Of a stretch of DNA of 64,000 bases, positions 17,529 through 26,603 are shown one piece after another; within the stretch, counting starts at the first letter, position 1; each line of letters starts with the position of its first letter. Made by a program: the position numbers and the translations under genes. The notes under the pieces are model-generated. The model made no database searches and was not told the origin of the DNA. It saw only the letters and a program-made list of their open reading frames with translations. This DNA comes from Spirosoma sp. SC4-14 (GTDB lineage Bacteria; Bacteroidota; Bacteroidia; Cytophagales; Spirosomataceae), in NCBI RefSeq assembly GCF_037201965.1, contig NZ_CP147518.1, positions 1,859,001 to 1,923,000 of the forward strand. Direction: 5' to 3'.

Positions 17529-19148
17529 ATGAAATTTCGTATTTTCCTGTATTGTGCAGTTGCGTTACCAGGTATATTGGACGCCTGCCAGAACCCCCTT
17601 GATGGGGTTGAGCTAAAGGTGAAAGATCCTATTCCGAACGGCGTGGTTGAGCTACGTTTTTACGACCCGGCGGGCAATCCGTTGCCTACCGCCAATCAGG
17701 TTACAATTGCCGGCCCCGATGCTAAAGAGATTGTAACAACGCTCAATACGACCCGGTTTAAAATCAATACAGATGGCAATCTGCTGGTGGCACCCTCGCC
17801 ATTGATCACATTGTCGAATCAGAATCCGGTACGCTTTACGGCCGTGGTTGCTGCCGACAATTACCTGACCGTGGTGCAGCCCGTTACCTTAACGACACCC
17901 AACCGAACAACGCGCTATATTCGGCGGATTAATTTGCTGAAACCACCCCGAACGCTGGCGGCAGCCCGCACAACTGGCCGCGCCAGTACCGATGGTAGTG
18001 TGCAGAAGCCTCTGGTTCAGTCGACTATACAACCAACAGTCGATGCCGATCGGGCTACCGTTACGATAGGAACCGGAACAAAGCTCATCGACCGCGATGG
18101 GCAACCCGTTGGTGGTAATCTGACCATGTCTGTGATTCATACAAATGCCCGCACCAGCGAAGCTACCAGTCAGGTGCCCGGTAGTGGTATTCTGTCGTAT
18201 GTCAATACGCCGAATGGCGAAACGTTGGGTACGCTGCGCGTATCGTCTATTGCAGGTTCGCTCACGTTTGAGGTTTATAATGATGCCTACCAGTTGGCGA
18301 AGCAGTTATCGCAACCTGCTCAGTTATCGATGGATCTGAATCCGGCAACCATCAACAGCCAGGCGGGGCGGGTCATCCAGGCCGGAGATTCGATTCCCTT
18401 ATATAGCTATGATGCCGTTACGAACCGCTGGCAGCAGGAAAAAGCTGGAATCATTAGCCTGAACAGCCAGACCGGCCGGTTGGAGTATCGGGCGGCAGCA
18501 CCGTCTGTTGCGGCTTACGTTGCTACCTGGACCGAATCGGTCTGCGATGTAGGACCCGTTTTCAGAGTGGTAAGCAGTAAGCTTAACAATGTCGATGTCA
18601 ATTATTTCTGCAAGCTGATCGATGCGGTTTCGGGTGCGCAGGTAGGTGCTTTTTATGCCAATGTCAACAATGGGTCGGTTATCCGAATCTATAATCAGAC
18701 CAAAGGTCGTCGACTGAAATTACAGGTCTATGACCAGACCGACGCTTGGGGAAAGGGCACAAATGGAGGAATGGTAGCCGAATCGGTAGCTGCTGCTACC
18801 TGCAATGAAACCCAGATTCCGGTTAGTTTGAGTGCCTTGCCAGTGCCCCCCGTTATTAAGCTCGAATTTTACTTTTCGTGTCCGGCCGGTACAAAGCTGG
18901 ATGAATCGTCGCTACCTGCCGAAATACGAACGCAGTACAGCGAAGCGGGTAAGGATCAATGGCACGATCTGATCATTGCCACCCGTACACAACGTTCGGT
19001 TTTTTCCTATAAACTGCAATTGGGGAAAACATACGATTTTCGGGCCAGTACTGATGGCGGAGCCTCGTGGCCCCTTCGACAGAATGCGTATGTGATCGAT
19101 AAGCCCGAATGGGTATTAAAAATCAAGGCAGAGATGTATTGTAAGTAG
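17529..19148 (+). CDS. Large surface lipoprotein, uncharacterised
   Basis: A 539-residue protein with a short signal peptide and the lipobox GILDAC (Cys about residue 20). The N-terminal 100 residues (VVELRFYDPAGNPLPTANQV) read like an immunoglobulin-like or carboxypeptidase-regulatory beta-domain. The middle carries beta-rich repeats with polar linkers rich in Thr and Asn. I recognise no catalytic motif. Two cysteine-containing modules follow near residues 340 and 420. It is likely attached to the outer membrane. It is coupled to the small barrel gene 12 bases upstream, so the two may form one surface assembly; this is inference. Confidence 0.6.
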   Translation: MKFRIFLYCAVALPGILDACQNPLDGVELKVKDPIPNGVVELRFYDPAGNPLPTANQVTIAGPDAKEIVTTLNTTRFKINTDGNLLVAPSPLITLSNQNPVRFTAVVAADNYLTVVQPVTLTTPNRTTRYIRRINLLKPPRTLAAARTTGRASTDGSVQKPLVQSTIQPTVDADRATVTIGTGTKLIDRDGQPVGGNLTMSVIHTNARTSEATSQVPGSGILSYVNTPNGETLGTLRVSSIAGSLTFEVYNDAYQLAKQLSQPAQLSMDLNPATINSQAGRVIQAGDSIPLYSYDAVTNRWQQEKAGIISLNSQTGRLEYRAAAPSVAAYVATWTESVCDVGPVFRVVSSKLNNVDVNYFCKLIDAVSGAQVGAFYANVNNGSVIRIYNQTKGRRLKLQVYDQTDAWGKGTNGGMVAESVAAATCNETQIPVSLSALPVPPVIKLEFYFSCPAGTKLDESSLPAEIRTQYSEAGKDQWHDLIIATRTQRSVFSYKLQLGKTYDFRASTDGGASWPLRQNAYVIDKPEWVLKIKAEMYCK

Positions 19149-19184
19149 CGAGTAGTTTGGAGAATCGATTTTGACGCTCGTCCT

Positions 19185-19217
19185 CCGCTCGTTCGCGATT
19201 GTATCGCGAACGAGCGG
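19185..19217. repeat. Hairpin downstream of the lipoprotein gene
   Basis: A 14-bp perfect stem (19185-19198 with 19204-19217) and 5-nt loop lies 36 bases after the stop codon. There is no T run, so it may be a 3'-end-stabilising hairpin or a repeat rather than a classical terminator. Confidence 0.6.
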
Positions 19218-19331
19218 CCCAGGCCCTATGCCTAAAAGCATACATTTTTAGATTCCGTCCCGTAACTTTCGGGCAAATTAGGCGGATGGTCAGTGTGGCC
19301 AATCATCAACTCCCGTCTTTCCCGAAAATTC

Positions 19332-20345
19332 ATGCAACTGCTTTTTCATCGCGTCGATTTACGTCTGAAACATACGTTTACCATTGCGCACGACAGTCGC
19401 GATGTACAGCCTACACTTATTGTCGAATTAACCGACGGAACCTACCGAGGCTTTGGGGAGGCCACGGCTACCCGCTACTATGGAATTACGATCGACGGTA
19501 TGGTTTCGGCATTAACCGCCTTACGCGAGCGTATCGAGTCCTATGAGTTGACAAATCCCGAATTGTTCTGGTCCGATATGCAGCCGCATCTGGCGAAAAA
19601 CCCGTTTGCGCTTTGTGCCCTCGATCAGGCAGCCTGGGATTTGTGGGCAAAAAAGCAGAAACAACCGCTCTATAAACTCTGGAACCTCGACCCGGAAAAA
19701 TCGCCGTTAACCAACTACACAATTGGTTTGGATACACCCGAGCGTATGGTCGACAAGATGCTGGAATTGCCATGGCCATTGTATAAAATCAAGTTGGGCA
19801 GGCCAGAAACGGACCTTGCCATTGTGCGGGCACTCAGAAATCATACTGATTCGTTGTTTAGGGTCGATGCCAACTGCGGCTGGACGGTTGAAGATACTAT
19901 TGTGAAATCGAGGGCGCTGGCCGAACTGAACGTAGAGTTTATCGAACAACCGTTACCGGCCGATAACTGGGAAGGGGCGAAAACAGTATATGAGCAAACG
20001 GCATTGCCAATCATTGCCGATGAAAGTTGTATTGTTGAAGGCGATGTTGATAAGTGCGCGGGCTATTTTCATGGCGTCAATATCAAACTAACTAAATGTG
20101 GTGGTCTTACGCCCGCCCGCCGGATGATTGCGCGTGCTCGTGAACTGGGCCTGCGTGTGATGGTTGGTTGTATGACCGAATCGAGCGTTGGGATTTCGGC
20201 CATTGCTCAGTTATTACCGCTGCTCGATTATGCCGACCTCGATGGCTCTTTATTGATTGCCAACGACCCGGCTACGGGTGTCACCTTCGATAATGGCCGG
20301 GTTATGTATGCCAGCGAAAACGGCACCGGCGCGTGTTTACTGTAG
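19332..20345 (+). CDS. L-Ala-D/L-Glu-type dipeptide epimerase (enolase superfamily)
   Basis: This 337-residue enzyme shows the muconate-lactonizing subgroup layout: a capping domain, then a barrel with the K-x-K pair in YKIKLGRPETD, the metal ligands in FRVDANCGW, FIEQPLP and IIADESC, and the KLTKCGGLTPARRMI segment with the second base. It epimerises dipeptides such as L-Ala-D-Glu released from murein, feeding peptidoglycan recycling in the cytoplasm. The frame is open 13 codons further upstream, but the ATG at 19332 gives the normal N-terminus. The PLP enzyme gene follows after an inverted repeat, and the two may act together. Substrate specificity within the family varies. Confidence 0.85.
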   Translation: MQLLFHRVDLRLKHTFTIAHDSRDVQPTLIVELTDGTYRGFGEATATRYYGITIDGMVSALTALRERIESYELTNPELFWSDMQPHLAKNPFALCALDQAAWDLWAKKQKQPLYKLWNLDPEKSPLTNYTIGLDTPERMVDKMLELPWPLYKIKLGRPETDLAIVRALRNHTDSLFRVDANCGWTVEDTIVKSRALAELNVEFIEQPLPADNWEGAKTVYEQTALPIIADESCIVEGDVDKCAGYFHGVNIKLTKCGGLTPARRMIARARELGLRVMVGCMTESSVGISAIAQLLPLLDYADLDGSLLIANDPATGVTFDNGRVMYASENGTGACLL

Positions 20346-20414
20346 TTTAGCGTTGATGGTTGCTCCGCTTATCGGCATACATCCTTCGATGGCAGCGCAA
20401 CCATCAACGCTAAA
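20346..20414. repeat. Long inverted repeat between two genes (intergenic repeat family, copy 1)
   Basis: An 18-bp perfect inverted repeat (20346-20363 with 20397-20414) encloses 33 bases beginning TCCGCTTATCGG and containing ATACATCCTTC. The same inner sequence recurs at 46267-46321, so this is a dispersed intergenic element. It begins just after the epimerase stop and ends 18 bases before the next ATG. Confidence 0.75.
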
Positions 20415-20432
20415 CCCCGATTCTCCCAACGC

Positions 20433-21494
20433 ATGACAGATAATTTTACCATCAATAGCCTTCCCGGTCGGACCATCGACCATAATGGGCAAGCGTACCT
20501 GTTTTTTAGTGGAACCGCTTATCTGGGACTACCGCAGCTTCCAGCTTTTCAACAATTGTTGATTGAGTCGATTGGTCGTTACGGAACCGTATTTGGCAGC
20601 TCCCGTAATGGTAATTTACGGCTTGGTGTTTATGAAGAGGCCGAAGCGAAACTGGCAGCCGTGGCAGGCTCCGAAAGTGCCCTTACACTGTCGTCGGGAA
20701 TGATGGCCGGACAGGCCGTTGTGAACTGGTTACAGGTGCAGCAGGCTACATTCGTATATGGTCCCAAGGCACACCCGGCCATCTGGAGTGGTCCGGTAGC
20801 CGATGTTCCTACGTTGTCATTTGCCGAATGGACTACTCAGCTACCCGCTCAGATTCGTTCACTACCCGCCGGTCCGGTCGCTATTTTACTCAATTCGATT
20901 GAAGCTGTTCGGTCGGAGGCTTACGCATTCGACTGGGTCAACGAATTGCCTGATGATCGCCCTATAACGCTCGTTGTCGACGATTCGCATGGCCTGGGCG
21001 TATTGGCTAATGGACAAGGTATCTGGCCGAAAATTCCGCAGCGACCAGGCATAAATGTGGTTGTTACGGCGTCGATGGCAAAGGCAATGGGGTTGCCGGG
21101 TGGCGTTATTTTCAGCGATGCTGATACGATTGCGTCGGTGCGGAAAACAGCTTTTTTCGGTGCCTGCTCGCCCATGCCACCGGCTTATCTGGATGCATTC
21201 CTCCGAGCCGATCGCTATTATGACGAAGGCCGTGAGCGGCTGAAACAGAATGTGTTGTTGGCCGAAAAATTGCTGTTGCCAACCGGTTTGTTCAGCCATG
21301 TGAAAGGATATCCGGTGTTTTTTACGGAGCAGGACGATCTCTATCCATTTCTGCTGGAGAAAGACATTTTTATTTATTCATTTGCCTATCCAACAGCCGC
21401 CGATCGGTCAAATTCGCGTATTGTCATCAGTGCATTTCATGAGTTTTCGGATATTCAGACACTAGCCGAAAACGTATATAAGTACTGTTTTTAG
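20433..21494 (+). CDS. PLP-dependent aminotransferase class I/II (alpha-oxoamine synthase-like)
   Basis: The 353-residue protein belongs to the fold-type I PLP family that includes 8-amino-7-oxononanoate synthase and glycine C-acetyltransferase. The glycine-rich segment GTVFGSSRNGNLRLGVYEEAE, the metal-like VVDDSHGLGVL with the PLP-binding Asp and His, and the TASMAKAMGLPGG segment with the PLP lysine are all visible. The protein is shorter than typical family members (about 390), mainly at the N-terminus. It probably acts on a small amino acid or acyl-CoA substrate in the cytoplasm. Its location after the dipeptide epimerase suggests a linked amino-acid pathway, but which one is not clear. 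Confidence 0.78.
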   Translation: MTDNFTINSLPGRTIDHNGQAYLFFSGTAYLGLPQLPAFQQLLIESIGRYGTVFGSSRNGNLRLGVYEEAEAKLAAVAGSESALTLSSGMMAGQAVVNWLQVQQATFVYGPKAHPAIWSGPVADVPTLSFAEWTTQLPAQIRSLPAGPVAILLNSIEAVRSEAYAFDWVNELPDDRPITLVVDDSHGLGVLANGQGIWPKIPQRPGINVVVTASMAKAMGLPGGVIFSDADTIASVRKTAFFGACSPMPPAYLDAFLRADRYYDEGRERLKQNVLLAEKLLLPTGLFSHVKGYPVFFTEQDDLYPFLLEKDIFIYSFAYPTAADRSNSRIVISAFHEFSDIQTLAENVYKYCF

Positions 21495-21578
21495 CCTGCT
21501 ACAGTAGCGCTGTTTTTTTTGATAGGAACTGCCACAAAAACCGCCCAGGCAACGTATTGGCTGGAAAACCTCTGGCTT

Positions 21579-22028
21579 ATGAAAAAACGTTATGCCCTTT
21601 TTGTACTTCTGCCGCTGGCTTTTGCTGCCTGTAGTAAGAGCAACGATGTAACCCCCGATGCGGGAACACAGGTGGCAGGTACCTATACGATGACGAACAT
21701 TCGCTATGATTCGGCAGGTATAAACGTATTCGACTATACACTGCCACTAAGCGATGGTACCAACACTCTCTCAGGAACCATTACGGCCCGGCGCGACTCC
21801 GCAGCAGTCGTTTATGTAACGGCTACCGTCAAACAAACTGGTTACTCCGATAGCAACAATACGTTTGGGCAATTAAAATTGCAGGGCAGCTCAGCCCCTT
21901 ACGATCTGTATTATGGTACAACAAAAGTGGGTACCGCCGATGGCAAAACTATAACCATCGACTATACCTTCACCGACCAGGGTATTAGCTACCGACAGGT
22001 ACTGAGCGGAGCGAAACCTACTAATTGA
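21579..22028 (+). CDS. Small lipoprotein, lipocalin-like, uncharacterised
   Basis: A 149-residue lipoprotein with signal peptide and lipobox AFAAC (Cys about 18), then the polar stretch SKSNDVTPDAGTQ and a beta-rich domain beginning VAGTYTMTNIRYDSAG. The frame is open another 20 codons upstream, but the ATG at 21579 starts directly with a good signal peptide. The G-T-Y opening resembles lipocalin-like lipoproteins of Bacteroidota, which suggests a small beta-barrel binding domain, but no specific family is recognised. It is 84 bases after the PLP enzyme gene and may be transcribed alone. Confidence 0.65.
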   Translation: MKKRYALFVLLPLAFAACSKSNDVTPDAGTQVAGTYTMTNIRYDSAGINVFDYTLPLSDGTNTLSGTITARRDSAAVVYVTATVKQTGYSDSNNTFGQLKLQGSSAPYDLYYGTTKVGTADGKTITIDYTFTDQGISYRQVLSGAKPTN

Positions 22029-22338
22029 TTGGGGAAGAGAAATGCTGTCTGGAGCAGTGAGAGGCTGTTCGGGCAGCATTTCACTGGCTAAAGAAGGAGC
22101 GTTGAGCTGCGTGACCTGCCCCGAAAGAGCGAAAAGTGGATAGATTATATCGGTCGAGCCTGCCTGGCAAAGTCAACCGATACCCCAGCACTGTCAGCAG
22201 TTTGTTTGATGGTGAGCGACATTTTTGCCAACCGATTCCTGACAAAACGCTCGGTAGCTTTCTCTACTACTCATCGTTTTCCTTTAGGTAATGTATACCT
22301 CTGTTATGTTTCCCACGGCCGTTTCCATCGTCTCGAAA
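22029..22338. other. 310-bp intergenic region between convergent genes
   Basis: A 9-bp hairpin (22040-22048 with 22074-22082) lies just past the lipoprotein stop and may end its transcript, although no T run follows. Beyond it I see nothing coding that can be supported; short open frames here have no recognisable family features. Confidence 0.5.
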
Positions 22339-23175
22339 TCACTTCAACTTCTCCAGAAAAATCAGACTTTCGGGCACCTGCTCCATTGAGCGCGACGACT
22401 CATCTTCAATGAAATAGTGTTTAACCGCCGATTTTTTAGCCTGCTTCATTATGGCCGCAATACCTACATCGCCCTGTCCCAGCGTTACGTTCGATTCTAC
22501 GTCCGAGTGGCCCGTGTTCGTATCGGGGGTGCCGGGTTTACGGTCTTTGAGGTGCATTAGCAAAAACCGTTTGGGATACTTCTGTAGCAACGCAACCGGA
22601 TTATAGCCCGGCGCTTTTACCCAGAATACGTCCATCTCGAAATTGACATACTTCGGATTCAGGTTTTCGGCCATATAGTCGAAGAATGTGCCATTTTCGT
22701 AGGTCTGAAATTCATAACCGTGTGTATGATAGCAGAGCGTAATGCCATTGTCGGCCAGTAACTTTCCGGCTGTGTTGAACACATCAATGGCCTGGTCGGC
22801 ATCCTGAATTCTGAACATATCGCCAGGGTGCGGAATCCAGGCACAGGTTACGTATTTGGCTCCTAAGGCTTTGGCTTCTGCCAGAATTTTAGGAACATTT
22901 GAGTCAAGATCTTCAAAGCTGGCTCCGGTGCTGATTGCTTTGATCCCATTCTGATCCAGCAATTTCCGAAAGTCGGTCAGACTCATGCCATAGGTTCCGG
23001 CAATTTCGGCTTCCCGAAACCCCATTTGTTTCACCTTCGCCATGGTGCCGGGCACATCTTTGGCAAACTGATCGCGAAAACTATAGAGCTGAATGCCTAC
23101 CGGCGCTGGTTTCTGAGCCAGTACCGCAAAGCCCGATAACAGGCCAGCAAGTAAAAGATAAAGTTTCGTTTTCAT
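22339..23175 (-). CDS. Exported sugar-phosphate isomerase/epimerase-like TIM-barrel protein
   Basis: The 278-residue product begins with a signal peptide (LYLLLAGLLSGFAVLAQ) followed by an AP-endonuclease-2-type TIM barrel: VGIQLYSFRDQF, GFREAEIAGTYG, ITLCYHTHGYEF, VNFEMDVFWV and LLMHLKDRK. The metal ligands expected of the family (Glu, Asp, His) are present in these strands. Related secreted proteins of Bacteroidota are annotated as sugar phosphate isomerases, and several act on keto-sugars, but the reaction here is unknown. The longer frame adds 24 codons that lack a signal, so the ATG at 23175 is used. A 79-bp gap with a degenerate repeat separates it from the DUF1338 gene upstream. Confidence 0.78.
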   Translation of the reverse strand: MKTKLYLLLAGLLSGFAVLAQKPAPVGIQLYSFRDQFAKDVPGTMAKVKQMGFREAEIAGTYGMSLTDFRKLLDQNGIKAISTGASFEDLDSNVPKILAEAKALGAKYVTCAWIPHPGDMFRIQDADQAIDVFNTAGKLLADNGITLCYHTHGYEFQTYENGTFFDYMAENLNPKYVNFEMDVFWVKAPGYNPVALLQKYPKRFLLMHLKDRKPGTPDTNTGHSDVESNVTLGQGDVGIAAIMKQAKKSAVKHYFIEDESSRSMEQVPESLIFLEKLK

Positions 23176-23191
23176 AGGGTTTAGGGGTTGT

Positions 23192-23245
23192 GGTTTATGG
23201 GTGCGCTGCCTATTAACTTGCTTTGATGCGAAGCAACTGTAAACC
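23192..23245. repeat. Degenerate copy of the intergenic hairpin family
   Basis: The segment begins GGTTTATGGGTGCGCTGCC and ends GCGAAGCAACTGTAAACC, so its ends pair imperfectly. It resembles the elements at 46267 and 20346 in its TGCGCTGC arm, but the central box is different. It may be a diverged copy. Confidence 0.35.
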
Positions 23246-23254
23246 AATTACCAA

Positions 23255-24175
23255 TCATCTACCAGTCTGGGTTGTAAACGTGCTTTCAAAAATTTTATCG
23301 GCGTTGCCCGTTTCGAAACCTTCGCGCCGGTGCTGTCGGCCAATTTGGTTGGCCGGTATGTTTTGAAATTCAGGAAGAACGCGCCGTTCGGCAAATTCAA
23401 CATACGAGCCAGCTATTCGGAACACATCGCCACCGGCAAATTCAGCATCGATCATCTGGGCTACTGTCGATGCCTGCCGTAAATTACCATCAGGACTGAT
23501 TTTAATAGTACCACCTGCCGAGTTGAGTTTGAAACCACGACGCTCCAGAAAAGCCACGAATTCATCAATTGTATTATAGCCTTCTTTCAGGTTATGAACG
23601 CTAATGGTAAAATGGTTCAGGTAATAGCGGTTATAAATGACCCAGGCCGCATATTCGCTTTCTTTTAACAGTGTCTGGTAATCGGCCAGGGTAGGAGTGT
23701 TCCAGAGCGGCTGGTGTAAAAACTGATCGACAGTAGGTGCATCGTCCAGGTCCAGAGCATCGACCGGATCGCTCGTTACCATGTCGGTATAGCGATGGAT
23801 AATTTGCTGAGCTTCTGCTGATAATTCATGAACCCGCAACTCGCTGACAAAAATGCGCGGGTACTGAGGAGAAGGTGGCGAAAACCAGTTTGCGGTCAGT
23901 TTTTTTTCTATAAAATTATACTCGTCGCGTTTTTCGTAGCCGTAGTGCAGAAAAATTTTCTCGAAAGAAGCCAGACCGAGGTTGGGAACGCCCATCGTTC
24001 GGAAGGCAATGTGGTCGTTTTCAATGTCATCGGCTCGGCCGATGATGCCTTCGTTAATCATAGCGTCGATTACGTTCTGAACATCGGGAACCCGTTCGCT
24101 ATACCGACGCATGAGGCCACTCATAACCCCATCCAGAGGAAGGGTATCTGCCTGTTTGTTTGATGATGAGATCAT
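23255..24175 (-). CDS. DUF1338 (2-oxoadipate dioxygenase/decarboxylase-like) protein
   Basis: This 306-residue protein matches the DUF1338 family, represented by HglS/YdcJ, which converts 2-oxoadipate to 2-hydroxyglutarate using Fe(II) and O2. The first metal His lies in ENDHIAFRTMGV, with further family segments YPRIFVSELRVHELS, NHFTISVHNLKEGYNT and DVFRIAGSYVEFAERR. The fold is a distant vicinal oxygen chelate type. The length is that of the short bacterial members, shorter than the about 450-residue HglS. A link to lysine catabolism is known for the family, but no other lysine genes are nearby. Confidence 0.8.
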   Translation of the reverse strand: MISSSNKQADTLPLDGVMSGLMRRYSERVPDVQNVIDAMINEGIIGRADDIENDHIAFRTMGVPNLGLASFEKIFLHYGYEKRDEYNFIEKKLTANWFSPPSPQYPRIFVSELRVHELSAEAQQIIHRYTDMVTSDPVDALDLDDAPTVDQFLHQPLWNTPTLADYQTLLKESEYAAWVIYNRYYLNHFTISVHNLKEGYNTIDEFVAFLERRGFKLNSAGGTIKISPDGNLRQASTVAQMIDAEFAGGDVFRIAGSYVEFAERRVLPEFQNIPANQIGRQHRREGFETGNADKIFESTFTTQTGR

Positions 24176-24201
24176 TTCAGTTGTTGGTTTTTGGTAGATG
24201 A

Positions 24202-24265
24202 TTTATGGTTCATAGTGGTCCACTGGCTATAACCGTACTGCTGCGGAGCCACTAGGAGCCATAAA
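24202..24265. repeat. Intergenic inverted repeat between DUF1338 and thioesterase genes
   Basis: Arms at 24202-24218 and 24249-24265 pair over 15 of 17 positions (TTTATGG at one end, CCATAAA at the other), and the right arm shares CTGCGGAGC with the element at 46267. It is probably a diverged member of the same hairpin family. It lies between the start of one minus-strand gene and the stop of another. Confidence 0.55.
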
Positions 24266-24273
24266 CGATAAAC

Positions 24274-25026
24274 CTATTTTTCTATTCGCCATTGACTTTG
24301 GGCGAGTAAGACATCTCTGGCCGAATTACGTTGTTCGATCCGCTGATAAACAAGTCCATCGTCTGTAGCTACGGACTGAATCTGTAGCAGATCGCCCCAA
24401 TGCGTTTCGTTCCGGTAAACTAAATCAATTTCAGCTAATTCCCGCGTTTGTAGCGTATTTGTATCGATCGATTCCAGGAGCCATTGCACGTATGCCACAT
24501 TGTTGACGTGCTGATTCTGATCGATACTGGTCCAGCCTACATCCACTTCTCTGGCCGGAGCCTGATCAAATGATGTGATCAGGTAATCGGGTTTGGTGGT
24601 GAGTTTAGGCAAGGGAGCAATGGTAGTGGGAACCGTTAGTTGCCGGATAAAGTCGGGCAGTGGCACCATAGTTCGTTTGTCGATACTAAATACGAGCCAT
24701 ATGCTGGAGGCATTGGTCAGCAGGGTATCATCATCGGCTAACACCCGAAAATCGCGATAGATAAAATATTTTTCGACAAAAGTAGGATACGTTATAACCC
24801 GAATGGTTTGTCCATAGCGTGGGTAGCGGTGCATTTGGAGCCGGAAACGCATCAGCATCCAGCCATATCCCCGATTTGCCAGATCGCTGATACCAATGCC
24901 ATAGTCTATGGCATTTCGGTTAGCCGATTCCTGCATGAGATTCATTAGGGCGGTGATACTCAAGCGGCCGGAGGCATCGCACTCATAGCCACGTATGGTA
25001 TACGTGTCTGTCTGAATGTAGGTCAT
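24274..25026 (-). CDS. Acyl-ACP thioesterase (FatA/double hotdog type)
   Basis: The 250-residue protein has the two-hotdog layout of bacterial acyl-ACP thioesterases. The first half holds LMNLMQESANRNAIDYGIG and GYGWMLMRFRLQMHRYPRYG. The second half carries the catalytic-type DQNQHVNNVAYVQWLLES motif with Asn and His. It should release free fatty acids from acyl carrier protein in the cytoplasm and so affect chain length. The ATG at 25026 is only three bases past a TACCTTTG motif, so the message may be nearly leaderless. It is 69 bases from the histidine kinase gene on the same strand and could be in one transcript with it. Confidence 0.88.
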   Translation of the reverse strand: MTYIQTDTYTIRGYECDASGRLSITALMNLMQESANRNAIDYGIGISDLANRGYGWMLMRFRLQMHRYPRYGQTIRVITYPTFVEKYFIYRDFRVLADDDTLLTNASSIWLVFSIDKRTMVPLPDFIRQLTVPTTIAPLPKLTTKPDYLITSFDQAPAREVDVGWTSIDQNQHVNNVAYVQWLLESIDTNTLQTRELAEIDLVYRNETHWGDLLQIQSVATDDGLVYQRIEQRNSARDVLLAQSQWRIEK

Positions 25027-25028
25027 GA

Positions 25029-25036
25029 TACAAAGG
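25029..25036 (-). promoter_or_regulatory. Candidate -7 promoter element directly before the thioesterase gene
   Basis: On the minus strand TACCTTTG is a perfect TAnnTTTG match, placed three bases before the start codon. If used, transcription would begin at or within the first codon. No clear TTG -33 element is seen at the right distance, which lowers confidence. Confidence 0.3.
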
Positions 25037-25095
25037 TAGTGCTTCCGAAGAAAGTGGCAGTGGCAGTAGAATCGGTTCAGAGGCTATACCCGTTG

Positions 25096-26532
25096 TTATC
25101 GGTGACCGCCCGCCTGAAGAGCGGGCCTGGCTGGTGTATAGTCGGGTTCGATGCGTAAAGATGATGCCCTGCTTTTGAGATTATTCTGGATGGGCAACGT
25201 TATGCGGAAAGTTGTACCAACGCCAACCTTCGATTCGACTGAAATCTTACCCCTGTGTAGTTCGATAATACGTTTGGTAAGCGCCAGTCCAATGCCATGT
25301 CCTTTGATGGTCATGGTGTTTTCGGAGCGGTAAAATGGCTCGAAAATGTGTGACAGATCGGTGGCCGAAATGCCGTAGCCCTTATCGCTGATGGTGAGCT
25401 GTACTTGCCCAGGTTCAAACGAAATGCGAACCGTAACGCGACCATCGGGCGAGTATTTACAGCCATTTTCCATCAGGTTCTGAAAGGCTGTTTGCAACAA
25501 CGATTCTTCTCCAACCAGAACGAGGTCTTCTTCCTGATCGGGCAGGTTATCGAAGTCAATATCGATTTGGTAATCGGGTCGTTTGTGAGTTATTTGGCTC
25601 TGAGCCTGCCAGAGTAGTTCATCGATCCGGACGGGCTGATACTTGAGGGCAGCAGCATCAGAACTAGCCCGAGCCAGGTCCAGCAATCCATTGACGAGCC
25701 TGATCATGTTTTTAACTTCATCGAGCAGACCATCGAAGGCAACTTCATACTCGTCTGTCGAGCGGGCCTGGAAACGCGTTACTTCAATCTGACCCATCAT
25801 CACCGTCAGCGGAGTTCGGAGTTCGTGCGAAGCGTGCGAAACAAAACTCTTCTGCGACACAAAGGCTTCTTCCAGACGGCTTAGCAGCGCATTGAACGTA
25901 CGGGCCAAATCGGCCAGCTCATCGCGCTGACGCCCAACGCGAAGCCGTTCGTGAATATTGGTGGCCGATATGGCATTTACCTGGGCTATCAACTCCGAAA
26001 CCGGCCGGAGCGCGTCTGTCGCAAACAGGTAGCCTGCAATGCCAACAATGAAGAGACATAATATCCAGCCGAAAATCAGAATCTGGCGCAGGCGATCAAG
26101 TTTACTGAAACCATAGCGATCGTTACCCGACGAGACAATAATGAACGATTCGCCATGTTGGGTCTGATAGCGAACACCAACAGCTTCAATATCGTCTAAA
26201 CGCAGATATTGAGCTTTTTTTAGCGAGACTTTCTTTAAAAAGCTGGGCGTAATGGGAAAGCGCGGCTGGGTATTGTTCTCATTGTAAAGAACAGTGCCGC
26301 GGTCGTTATAAATTGTAATTTGCTCATTCGTAATCACGGGCAGGTCGGCCTGGGGAACTTCACCAACATCTTCGCGCAATCGAACGGTAGTGAGGGCTTT
26401 TTCTTCCAGCCGCTGTTCAAACTCCTGCTGTCGAAACTGATCGTAGAGGTAATAGACCGATACCGAAAATAGTAATAGAATCGACGCTACCATTAATACG
26501 AAAAGCAGAGTCAGTCTTGTGCGGATATTCAT
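25096..26532 (-). CDS. Sensor histidine kinase (HAMP, HisKA, HATPase_c)
   Basis: A 478-residue membrane sensor. Helices lie at about 10-30 and 153-172 and frame a periplasmic sensing domain, followed by HAMP, the H-box FVSHASHELRTPLTVMMGQ, the N-box QNLMENGCKYSPDG, the G1 box ISDKGYGIS, the F-box HIFEPFYR and the G2 box GHGIGLALTKRIIELHRG. It should autophosphorylate at the H-box histidine and pass phosphate to the OmpR-type regulator, encoded 71 bases upstream. The signal is unknown; the roughly 120-residue periplasmic part has no recognisable domain. This resembles CusS/HssS-like class kinases in layout only. Confidence 0.95.
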   Translation of the reverse strand: MNIRTRLTLLFVLMVASILLLFSVSVYYLYDQFRQQEFEQRLEEKALTTVRLREDVGEVPQADLPVITNEQITIYNDRGTVLYNENNTQPRFPITPSFLKKVSLKKAQYLRLDDIEAVGVRYQTQHGESFIIVSSGNDRYGFSKLDRLRQILIFGWILCLFIVGIAGYLFATDALRPVSELIAQVNAISATNIHERLRVGRQRDELADLARTFNALLSRLEEAFVSQKSFVSHASHELRTPLTVMMGQIEVTRFQARSTDEYEVAFDGLLDEVKNMIRLVNGLLDLARASSDAAALKYQPVRIDELLWQAQSQITHKRPDYQIDIDFDNLPDQEEDLVLVGEESLLQTAFQNLMENGCKYSPDGRVTVRISFEPGQVQLTISDKGYGISATDLSHIFEPFYRSENTMTIKGHGIGLALTKRIIELHRGKISVESKVGVGTTFRITLPIQNNLKSRASSLRIEPDYTPARPALQAGGHR

Positions 26533-26603
26533 TTCCTGAGTAGTTAGGAGTGAGAAGTCCGAACAGAGCGTCGATCCCGATGTCTATTTTCAACTACTCT
26601 GTT